Positions 1 to 10,200 of a DNA stretch of 34,942 nt are shown one piece after another. The notes under the pieces were generated by a model, which worked only from the letters and a program-made list of their open reading frames with translations, did not search any database and had not been told where the DNA came from. The position numbers were made by a program, and so were the translations under genes. This DNA comes from Microbulbifer okhotskensis (GTDB lineage: Bacteria > Pseudomonadota > Gammaproteobacteria > Pseudomonadales > Cellvibrionaceae), in the NCBI RefSeq assembly GCF_023895975.1, contig NZ_JALBWM010000042.1, positions 1-34,942 of the forward strand, in the 5' to 3' direction. The first letter of the stretch is position 1, and every line of letters begins with the position of its first letter.

Positions 1-47
1 GACTACCAATAATCCACTAGCAAGAGCGGTTACACAGAATTATTTAC

Positions 48-68
48 ACCCTCATTAAATATGAGGGT
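48..68. terminator. Small hairpin beyond the 3' end of the decayed secreted-protein gene
   Basis: A perfect 8-bp inverted repeat, ACCCTCAT (48-55) and ATGAGGGT (61-68), encloses a 5-nt loop. It lies 16 nt beyond the presumed ancestral stop of the minus-strand pseudogene. On that strand it is followed by an AT-rich tract without a clean T-run; on the + strand ATTTT follows. It could be a weak terminator for either strand. Confidence 0.45.
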
Positions 69-83
69 ATTTTACTCCTCGCC

Positions 84-451
84 TTAGATCCCTGCAGTTC
101 CGCTATAGTGCATGCTGGCCTCCAAATACTCAACGGTTCCGTCCATGCGGCACCTATCTTGGTTTCAAATAGGTCAATTTCAGTATCACATGACAATACT
201 GAATCGCAGGCATCCACCCAATTAATTAGATCAACCTGCTTTGCAATATGGGTTATCTCCCAAGTTCCTCAGGAAGGAATTCCCCGGCGAGGCGAAAACT
301 CAAAAGCATAGCAGTTGGAGGAGCCGTTACCCTGAGTCTGGTCGTAACCTAGTAGCTCGATTGAGCATATTAAATCAGCAGACAAAGCAGGCACCGCGAA
401 AAAAGTTGCAGCTATAAGGGTGCTCAATGCAAGGATTTTCTTCTGGTTCAT
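84..451 (-). pseudogene. Decayed small secreted protein gene (signal peptide intact)
   Basis: Reading starts with ATG at 451-449. The first 25 residues form a clear Sec signal peptide: MNQKK, a hydrophobic core, then a VPALSA cleavage site. The mature part begins DLICSIELLGYDQTQGN and has two cysteines. An in-frame TGA (271-269) ends the open frame at 60 residues. The same frame then continues sensibly with GTWEITHIAKQVDLINWVDAC. After a +1 shift near residue 95-100 it ends with MDGTVEYLEASMHYSGTAGI and a stop at 86-84. The repaired length is about 120 residues with four or five cysteines. This looks like a small exported protein disrupted by one nonsense codon and one frameshift. Function is unknown. 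A programmed event or a sequencing error is possible but less likely. Confidence 0.6.
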
Positions 452-560
452 TTAAAGAGCCATATTGTTTTCTATTGTTATTGTGATTAAATTTCCGATA
501 AACCCAAGATATCATAAGAAAATGTGTCTGTAATATATCCATTTTCGGACAAAAATAGCG

Positions 561-584
561 ATATTAAGGCTGAATACTTAATAT
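561..584. repeat. Perfect 8-bp inverted repeat, operator-like
   Basis: ATATTAAG (561-568) is repeated inverted as CTTAATAT (577-584) around an 8-bp spacer, so the arm centres are 16 bp apart. It lies between the divergent decayed secreted-protein gene and the NRPS operon. It could be an operator for a dimeric regulator or a weak RNA hairpin. The arms are AT-only apart from one G/C pair, so chance is possible. Confidence 0.4.
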
Positions 585-767
585 AGGTGAAACCCCATTA
601 ACATTTAACCCGGATTTAAAGGGGGATATTTCGGGCTCTCGTGGTAGGAAAGTTAAACCTCAATTACTCTTCAAATAATATTGAACAACCTTTACTGGCG
701 GCGAACTTTACGCAAATAATTTTCCAGATCACTGGCTGTAAGTGGGTTGTGACTGGGGTTATCCTAA

Positions 768-791
768 GGGGGCTAACCCCGGGGCTGCCCC
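768..791. repeat. Two tandem G4/C4 mini-hairpins
   Basis: GGGG-CTAA-CCCC is followed at once by GGGG-CTG-CCCC, inside an otherwise AT-rich stretch. Two further G-runs lie just upstream (GGG and GGGG within 742-760), so the + strand could also form a loose G-quadruplex. No adjacent T-run supports a terminator. The role is unknown. Confidence 0.35.
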
Positions 792-1212
792 ATATAAATC
801 ACTATAAAAATGAAAAAAATAGACATCCTACATTGAACTCTGAAATGCATCAATTAATCACTTTTATTCAAGTAAGTATATCTAAATTTAATTATTCAGA
901 TTTATCAGTATAACTATCTGTTCCAGTTTTTTACTTTGTACCAAGTTTTAGCGACAAAGCAGGCAAGATTTTAAGCTAAAATTCACCCCAAGGAAAGATT
1001 AATGTATTGCAAGAAATGAGGCAGGAAGAGAAAGTACCTAAAAAATGAGCTTTAAGTTTTTGAGGAAAAGAGATCGAATATATCTTGCAAATTTTGTGGA
1101 TAGCTATTCAAATATAAGCAAATTTTGAAGCATAAATAACTATGAGATTCCGCACGGCTGGCACAAATACGTCGCTAGTGGTACTGATTTATCGAAGTTC
1201 TAGATGGAAGAC

Positions 1213-1218
1213 AAGGAG
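1213..1218 (+). promoter_or_regulatory. Shine-Dalgarno that selects a TTG start for NRPS 1
   Basis: AAGGAG at 1213-1218 sits 7 nt before TTG at 1226-1228, which is in frame with the long reading frame. The upstream in-frame ATG at 1142 has no purine-rich site before it. The 28 residues it would add are basic and do not resemble a C-domain N-terminus, whereas the TTG start leads almost directly into the FYPLTTSQLDIFYHQQ core of C1. Confidence 0.75.
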
Positions 1219-1225
1219 AGGTTCA

Positions 1226-4200
1226 TTGGGTACTCAGTCAAATAAATTTTATCCACTCACTACATCGCAGTTAGATATATTCTACCATCAGCAGCAGTTT
1301 CCAGATTACCCCCTGTACAATATATGTGGATATACAGTACTTAGGGGGCGATTAAACGTTTCGCTTCTCAGAAGAATATATTCACAACTCTCTACTCAAT
1401 ATGATGCCTTTGCACTCAATTTCAAACTGCAAGATGGGCGGCCGGTCCAGTTCATTGGTGCGAATGGCCCCTGCGACCTGGAGCTGGTTAACTTTTCTAA
1501 CGATATTGACCCAGAAAAAACAGCGAAAAGATATTTAGAATCTCTTTTTAAAAAAACTCTTTCAATAGACACTGATTGCCTTGTTGCAATGAAGTTACTT
1601 CGACTAAGCGAAAATGAGCATTGGCTAGTTACATTTGGTCACCATCTGGTTATAGATGGATGGGCAGGAAGTAATATCCTGCATGCATTAGGAAGACTTT
1701 ATTCGGCAAATGTGACAGAAAATGGCAGTTCAGATGTATTTGAGCAGATTGTCATTGAGCAATTTCTGCCCACGATCTCTGAAGATGCAGAATATAAAGA
1801 TAGTAGTAAGTATTCACAAAGCAAAAAATATTGGTTAGGAAAGTTCCCAGTTATACCAGAGCCCCTATTATCCAGGAGGGTCGGAACTAAACGTGATGGT
1901 GTTGTACCAAGTAGAAAAATTTCACAGAAATTTGATAAAGATAGATATGAATCAATTATTTTCTCTGCGAGAGCTCTAAGGGTAACTCCACAACAACTGG
2001 TGATCGCGGCAATATATCTCTATTTCTCAAGAGTACGTATGGTAAAAGAGATTGTGTTAGGTATGCCAGTACACAATCGAGGCAGTGCGAGATATAAAAA
2101 AATAGTTGGCATGTTTGCAAGTAGCACTCCACTAAAGCTGAACTTCGATTCTCATTGTAATTTAGAAAATCTAATCTCAGGAATCGCAGCGACCCAGCGA
2201 AAGGATCTACGCCATCAAAGATACCCAATTAGCCATCTCAATCGAGATCTAAACTTATCAGCCAAAGCAAGATCACGGATACATGATATTAACTTCAATT
2301 ATTTGAAAATTGATTATAACTCTAGTTTTGAAGGCGTTGAGGCATGCTCAAATTATTGCACTAGTGGTTACTCGCAGATACCATTAAGTATAAATTTAAT
2401 TGATTTTGGAGGGAAGCAGGATCTAGAACTTCAACTGGAATACAATTTGGGTTTTTACGACGATCAGGTTGCAAAACAATTGTTGGATAGATTGGTTTGG
2501 CTCTCGGGAGAGGTGCCAAATTTTTTAGCCAAGCCGATCTCTGAAGTAGACATTATTTCAAGGGCTGAGAGTTCGCTCTTAAATACATATAGTGGAATAG
2601 ATTCTTTTACGCTTCCTCCACTTAGTTCAATTGTTGAAGAGTTCTCTAAACACGCTGCCGCATATAAAGATAAACTTGCGGTAGTTTGTGGCGATCTTAG
2701 TGTAACTTATGGCGAGTTGGAAGCTAGGAGCAACCAACTGTGTCGAATGTTGCAGGATCTGGGAGTAGTTACAGAAATTTTTGTGGGGATTTGTGTATCC
2801 CCCTCAATCGAGATGCTGGTTTCGATACTGGGGGTAATCAAAGCTGGAGGAGCATATGTACCTATAGATCCTGACTTCCCAGAAGATAGAGTGGAATTTA
2901 TTGTCAATGATAGCGAAATTAAAGTATTAATATGTGATCAGGAAGCTTCAAGCCGGCTAAATTTCCAGGCAATAGAGCAACTAGTGCTTGATTCTCAAGA
3001 GGTGGAGACAGCACTTAAATCTTATGAAGATACAGCGATAGATTATGACGCGAAGCTGGAGAGCCTAGTATATATGGTATATACATCCGGTTCTACAGGG
3101 CGTCCCAAAGGTGTATTGACTGAGCATGCTCAATTAGCAAGTTATCTGGCTGCAATCCGTTCTAAATACTTGCTCCCCAAGGGACTGCGATATGCAGTGC
3201 TCTCAAGTATTGCGACAGACCTTGGTAATACATCCCTGTATTTGTCCCTCGTTAATGGTGGTTGTATACATATCTTGGATAAAACCATTAGGGTGCAGAG
3301 TGATGAATTAAGTGAATACCTAATAAATAGTAAGATCGATCTATTAAAGATTACGCCTAGCCATTTTGATGCTTTATTTACCCCTTTAATGCTAAAGAAC
3401 ACATTTGACTGTTCATGGCTTTTATTGGGTGGAGAGGTCATTTCTCCAAATCTGTACGATAAGATCCAATCACTTGTATTTACAAAAAAATGTAATGTTA
3501 TTAATCACTATGGCCCTACAGAAACAACCATTGGATGTACTACCTATCAAATAAGTGACGAGGAAATTGTAGATCAAATACCAATAGGTCGCCCATTACC
3601 AAATCGCATAGCATATATATTGGATGATAATAGTAAGCCTTTGCCAATTGGTGAAGTAGGAGAGTTGTATATTGGTGGAGATGGTGTTGGGCGAGGATAT
3701 CATCGCCAGTCGAGTTTAACGGCTGAAAAATTTCTACCAGATACGCTTTCAGGACGTGCGGACTCAAAGCTGTATAAAACAGGTGATTTAGCTCAGTTCC
3801 TGCCAGATGGGAATATCGTTTTTGTCGGCAGAAAGGACAATCAAGTAAAAATACGAGGTTATCGCATTGAGTTGGAGGAAATTGAGTGGACCTTAAGCAA
3901 TCTACCGGCTGTAGATGATGCTGCGGTAGTTACATACCGTGGAAATAATGGTCGATCACTCTTGATTGCCTATCTAGTTTTAAGTGAAAGCGTTCAAAAA
4001 TCTGAAGCACTTAAAGAAATAAAAATCTCTCTTAAGGAATTATTGCCCTCATATATGCTGCCATCACAATATCGTGTGATGAAAAGCTTACCTCTAACTC
4101 CCAATGGAAAAATTGATCGTAAAAATCTTCCAGATCCAGGAAGCAAAGAAAGTAATTCAGGGGCAAAACGTATCAAGTCCGATGTCGAACAAAAATTGTC

Positions 4201-7200
4201 TAAAATTTGGGCGGGCTTGTTCGGAAAAGAGGAAATAAAAATTGGCGTTAATGATAATTTCTTCGAACTAGGCGGCGATTCAATTTTGGCTATCCAGTGT
4301 GTATCGCGCGCGCGCGAAGCAGGGATTGCATTTACAGTTAAAGATCTGTTTGACACGCCAAGCGTGCAAGAAATCGCTAAAAAATCAGAACAAATTAAAG
4401 TATTAGACCTTCAAATTGAAAACGTTGGGATTGTTAATCTGCTACCTATCCATCATCGTTTCTTCGAATTATCAGATGAAATTAATCACTATAATCAGTC
4501 AGTTCTGCTCGAGTCACCATCCTGGATGGATGTAGATATATTGCATCTTATCGTTGGAAAGCTTTATTTTAGCCACGATGCTTTGCGTCTTGTATTCGAG
4601 CACAAGGGAGGGCTTTGGCAAGGAAAATATAAATCGTGTACAGGCCGAATGGTGGAAGATTCCATTGAAGCAATAAGTTGTGAAGAGTCTGATGTTGAAG
4701 GCCATATAGATTCACTTCAGCGTAGTTTTAACTTGGTTTCAGGGCCACTTTTTAAGGCTGTTTTGTTTAAGCTGTCTACAGGACAAAATCGATTGCTACT
4801 GGTTGCCCATCATGGTGTCGTTGACGGCATGTCATGGAGGATATTATTGGAAGATATAGAGCAATTATGCAGACAATTTAGCCACGATACAGAGTTGCGT
4901 CTGCCTGACAAAACATCTTCTTATAAGGCGTGGTCCGAATATCTATATTGCTATGCCTCCTCAGATAAATTAAAGGAAGAGGTTGAATGTTGGTTACATC
5001 AAGTCAGCGGAGTAGCAACCAGAAAGCCGATACCGCTAAAAGAGTTTTCTACCCGAAAATTTAGTATCGGTGAAGAGTATACCGAAAAACTTATTGGTCG
5101 TTCTAATAAGGCATATCGGACTAAAACTAATGAATTGCTTTTAGCGGCTCTATTTAGAGCTTTTAAAATATGGGATGGTCGGGAGTCCTTAACTCTAACA
5201 CTGGAGGGTCATGGGAGAGAGGGGTTAGAGAGCGGTTTAGATCTTTCGCGAACGGTTGGTTGGTTTACGGTAGAGTATCCCCTCACCATTGATTTCGATG
5301 GTGAAAGCGTTGAAAGCTACATAACTACGGTAAAAAACTCATGTAGAAAGGTACCTGAAAATGGCATTGGATATGGTGTTATTAAGTACTTGAGTGAGAT
5401 TTCAGATCTTAAAGATGTTCCAACTCCAGAGATACTGTTTAATTATCTGGGGCAGTTTGATCAAGTTGTCAATAATAATCATCTATTTTCGATGTTAGAT
5501 TGCCCTGGAGATATGGTAAGTCCTTTTCGTCCTCAGCTACACGGCCTAATTTTCAATGCCATAGTCAATCAGGGGCAGTTAAATTTCGAGCTTAGCTATA
5601 TTGAAAGTGTCTATAAGAGTGAAATAATAAATAGCTTATGCATGCTTATAAGTAGATCTATAGAAGAGGTTGTAGAGCATTGTTGTAACGAGGATAGTGG
5701 GTATTTCACTATTTCAGATTTCCCATTACTTGGAAAAGACTATTTGCCGGGTAAGCTAAGCCAGATTCAACTAAATAAGTGGCAAACATCTAATGCTATC
5801 GCTGATCTATATCCTGCTACTAGTATGCAGGGCGGATTACTTTTTCATGGATATTTTGAAAATGATGCATATATAGGCCATAAACTGTTGCGCTTGGAGG
5901 GGGATATAGATCAAGGTATAATGCAACAAGCTTGTCAACTATTGATTGACGCAGAAGAAGTGTTACGTACCCAATTTATGACTGATGAATATGGGGAGAT
6001 ATATCAGCTAATCCAGTCGAAAGCTATATTGCCGTGGCATTTTGAAGATCTTTCTGATTTAGATAATAAAGTACAGAAAAATCTGATTAAAGAGTTCCGA
6101 GAGCTCGATAAATCTTTAGGTTTTGACATAGAAGTCGCTCCCCTAATACGTATTGCTTTTTGGCATTTGGGGCATAACCAATATCAGCTATTGTGGACAC
6201 AACATCATGCTACAGGTGATGGATGGTCTTCAGCTTTAATGTTCAATAGATTGATTAACAACTATCAATACTTATCAAAACAAACAAATTCAATTTATTG
6301 CAATTCTGTACCCTATAAAGTCTATCTTGAGTGGCTTTTCAGTCAGGATAAAATCTCTGCTAATCATTTCTGGAAGAAAGAGCTAGGTGGTATAAATCTC
6401 TCAACTTCATTGCCAAATATTAAGTCGTTAAAGAATCAAAGTGATAAGCTCGAAATTAAGTCAGTTTTAACAGAAACGAAGTCGCAAAACCTATCCCAGC
6501 TTGCGAAAAATTGTCGGGTGACCTTTGGCACCCTTATTCAGGGAGCCTGGGCTCTTTTATTAAGCCGTTATAGTAATGAAGAGGAGGTTATCTTTGGTGT
6601 AACGGTTTCTGGGCGTCCAGCAGATTTGGCAGGTGTTGAGAATATCGTAGGTCCTTTGATAAATACTTTACCTAGTCGTGTAAGATTACCAGATGATCAG
6701 AAGCTAGGGGAATGGCTAAGAGAGTTGCAATCGGCGTATATTAACAGGGAGCAGTATAGCTATCTTTCCTTACCTGAAATCTTACAGGCAGTAAATGTAA
6801 AAGGCGGAAAATCCCCATTTGACAGCATAGTTGTTGTTGAGAACTACCCAATAACTTCCAGTTCCTTCAAAGGTGAAAGCTCTAAAGAAATCCAATTAGT
6901 CGAAGCAAAAAGTTTCGAGGAGACTAATTATGGGCTGGCGCTGGTCGTAACGATGGGTGATGAAGTTGGACTTAGCTTAAAATATCACCAAGTCAAAATT
7001 GACGATGTACTAGCAAAAAGTATCTTAGATTCTTATCAGAATCTACTTGTTACGATGTGTCAGGGTTCTGAAATTACACTATCTTCTTTGACTCTTCTAT
7101 CAAAAGAAGATCAACTTGAATCTATACTCGATGAAGGTACTGTACCTCTGGGATATCCAGCTCAACACTATATCCATCACCTAATTGAGAAGCAGGTGGA

Positions 7201-10200
7201 ATTTCGAAGAGATGAGATTGCTTTAACTTGTGGAGGAAATCAGCTTACCTACCTTGAGCTAAATACTAGAGCCAATCAGTTGGCCCGCTACTTAAAAGAG
7301 CGTGGGGCCAACGCAGAAGTATTGATTGGAGTTTACTTAGAGCGTTCAATCGATATGGTTGTGGCGTTACTGGCTATCTTAAAAGCTAGTGCCGCCTACG
7401 TACCTATAGATCCTAATTACCCTAGAGTCCGTGTCAAGCATATTATTGAAGACAGCGGACTTAAAATAATGGTTTCGGATCAAGATATTCCTCTGGCTCA
7501 GGAAATAGCTGATCTCGATATAATTAGGATGGATTCATGTAAAGTTCAGGAAGAATTGTATAACTACTCTAAAGAGAATCTTGATACAAGTGAGTTGAAA
7601 CCGGAGTCTCTTGCTTATGTTATCTACACGTCAGGTTCAACAGGCCTACCAAAGGGAGTTCTAGTTGAGCATGGTAATGTTGTTCGATTATTTAATTCGA
7701 CAAATGAGCAGTTTCAGTTCTGCCCAGATGATGTTTGGACAATGTGCCACTCCTTTGCATTTGACTTTTCGGTATGGGAAATTTGGGGAGCGCTAAACTA
7801 TGGAGGACGGTTAGTCATTGTTTCTCAAGAGACATCTCGCTCCTATGACGATCTCTACCGGTTACTCATTGAAGAGCAAGTCACTGTTCTGAACCAGACT
7901 CCGGGATCGTTTTATCAACTGGCCCACATTGATGAGGCCCAGAGAAGCCGCTTATGCCTTCGCTTTGTCATTTTTGGTGGCGAAGCATTAAATCTGGCCG
8001 CCTTAAAGCCGTGGGTTTCTCACCGAGGTGATGCTTCACCGCAGCTAGTGAACATGTATGGAATTACTGAAACGACTGTTCATGTCACTAGCCGAATAAT
8101 AAAAAATATAGATATCGAAAGTGCGCGAGGCAGTTTAATTGGATCACCTATTAGCGATCTAAAGCTGTATATCTTTGACCGTTCAATGAATCTGTTGCCT
8201 CCTGGTGCAATAGGAGAAATGTATGTGGGAGGGAATGGAGTATCGCGAGGATATCTTAATAGAGATGCGCTGACTTCAGAGCGATTTTGTAAACATCCTC
8301 TTATTCCAGATATGCGACTCTATAAAACTGGTGATTTAGCCAGGATAATTGCTGGTGATGAAATCGAATACCTGGGGCGCATTGATAATCAGATTAAAAT
8401 TCGCGGGTTTCGCATAGAGCTAGGAGAAATCGAACAGCAGATATTAACGCTTGCGAAAGTAAAATCGGCTGTAGTAAATGTGTGCTCAAATGATTTGGAG
8501 GATACATACCTGGTTGCATATGTTTGTCTTGACAAAGGACAAAAAGAAATTTCTTTGGATGATGTGAGGCAGTATCTTAGAGAAAGGTTGCCAGAGTACA
8601 TGCAGCCTTCATTTTATATGGAGCTTGATCAAATCCCTCTGACCGCCAATGGAAAGGTGGACAGAAAATCACTTCCTCAGCCAGAGCGCGCACCAACTGG
8701 CTCAACCTATAAACCCCCTCAAGGAGATATTCAGTTTAGACTTGTGAAACTTTGGGCTGACTTGTTGCGACTACCTGTAAGCAAAATAGGTCGCAATGCA
8801 CATTTTTTTGCCCTGGGAGGGCACTCATTGCTATCAGTACGTCTCGCAACTGCTGTGCGCAATGAATTTGATGTTGAATTAGAAATACGAGAGATATTTG
8901 AATATGCTGAGCTATCAGAACAGGCTGAGCGAATTAGCTCTTCAAAGCAAAAAATAACGCGCCATAATATTATTTCTTTATCGGAAGGTCGTAAGACATT
9001 GTCCTTTTCCCAGCAACGTCTGTGGTTTATAGACAGTTTAGAAGGGGAAAGCAGTCAATATAACTTGTCAGGTGCTTTTCTAGTGCAGGGGAATTTTTCT
9101 GAATTAGCTGCCGAAGAAGCATTTTTCCGCATTATTTCACGTCATCATAGCTTGCGTAGCGTCTTTATAGATAATGGCCAAGGTGTTGAACCATATGTAA
9201 AAGAGGTAGAATTTTTCCGGCTTCGACGCATGGATATTAGGGGTGTGGAGGGGAAAAAACAGAATGCAGAAATTGAACGTCTTTTGGAGAGTGAAGAAAC
9301 TCAATCTTTTAATTTGTCATCTGATTTAATGCTACGAGCGGGTTTTATCCGAATTAAAGACAATGAAGGTATTCTATTCATAAGTATGCATCATATTGCA
9401 TCGGATGGTTGGTCTGTTGGGATTTTGCTGGAAGAGTTTTCCTCACAATATCAGTCAGTTTTATTAAATAAAAAAAATTACATATCTCCCTTACCGTTTC
9501 AGTATGTAGATTTTGCTCATTGGCAAATACAACAGTCTTCTGAAGAAAATTTCCTTAGCCAGCTAGGGTATTGGGATAAGCAGCTTAAAGATCTCCCTCC
9601 TGTTCATAACCTGCCCTTGGACTTTCCTCGCCCCAGTAAAATAGGGCAAAAAGGTGCGAAGGCATCACTGAGTCTAAAGAAAGCTGAGAGTGAAATGCTA
9701 AAAGCATTTGCTCTTGAGCAGGATGTAACTCTATTTATGCTTATCCACGCTGCCTTTTCTTTAATAGTTGCTAGACATAGCAATCAACAAGATATTGTTG
9801 TTGGTACTCCTGTAGCAGGACGTCGGAATAAAGATTTGGAAAGGATGATAGGCTTATTTGTTAATACACTAGTTTTGCGTGTTGACTGTGAGCTAGAGCA
9901 AGATTTACCTTGCTATTTAGAACAGATTAAGCGAGTAAATTTAGAAGCCCAGGACAACCAAGATATACCATTTGAGCACTTAGTAGAGCGTCTCAACCCG
10001 GAGCGCAGTACACAATATAGCCCATTGTTTCAGATTTTGTTCACGATGGATAATACAGACAAAGTTGCGCTTCAATTACCTAGCTTAACTGTCTGTGAGT
10101 TAGAACGCAGGCTGATACAGGCAAAATTCGAGCTCTGTCTAAATGTTTGTGAAAATAAATCCGGCCTTGAATTCGAGCTTATCTATAACAGTGCACTATT

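Larger units (their letters stand above)
452..1141. other. Gene-poor region upstream of the NRPS operon
   Basis: About 690 bases with no convincing gene. A 90-codon GTG frame at 641-913 has no ribosome binding site and a non-protein-like composition. The stretch contains an 8+8 inverted repeat (561-584) and two tandem GC hairpins (768-791). The operon promoter should be here or in 1142-1225, but I see no pair of good -35/-10 boxes. The best -10-like element is TATAAC at 909-914, without a matching -35; TTGCAA at 1085-1090 has no well-spaced -10. Confidence 0.6.

Noticed and set aside
108..311. 67-codon frame on the + strand
   Set aside because: It is antisense to the decayed secreted-protein gene, which has a signal peptide and coherent coding sequence.
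641..913. 90-codon open frame starting with GTG in the upstream region
   Set aside because: No ribosome binding site, no recognisable domain, and it runs through the GC hairpins; composition is not protein-like.
1045..1128. 27-residue peptide frame starting MSFKFLRKRD just before NRPS 1
   Set aside because: A possible leader peptide, but it has only a weak purine stretch upstream, no run of regulatory codons and no terminator after it; chance is likely.
1142..1225. N-terminal extension of NRPS 1 from the ATG
   Set aside because: No ribosome binding site and no similarity to C domains; the TTG at 1226 with AAGGAG is better supported.
4304..4317. CG dinucleotide run (TCGCGCGCGCGCGA)
   Set aside because: It encodes Ser-Arg-Ala-Arg-Glu in the conserved part of T1; a codon-level coincidence without evidence for a separate role.
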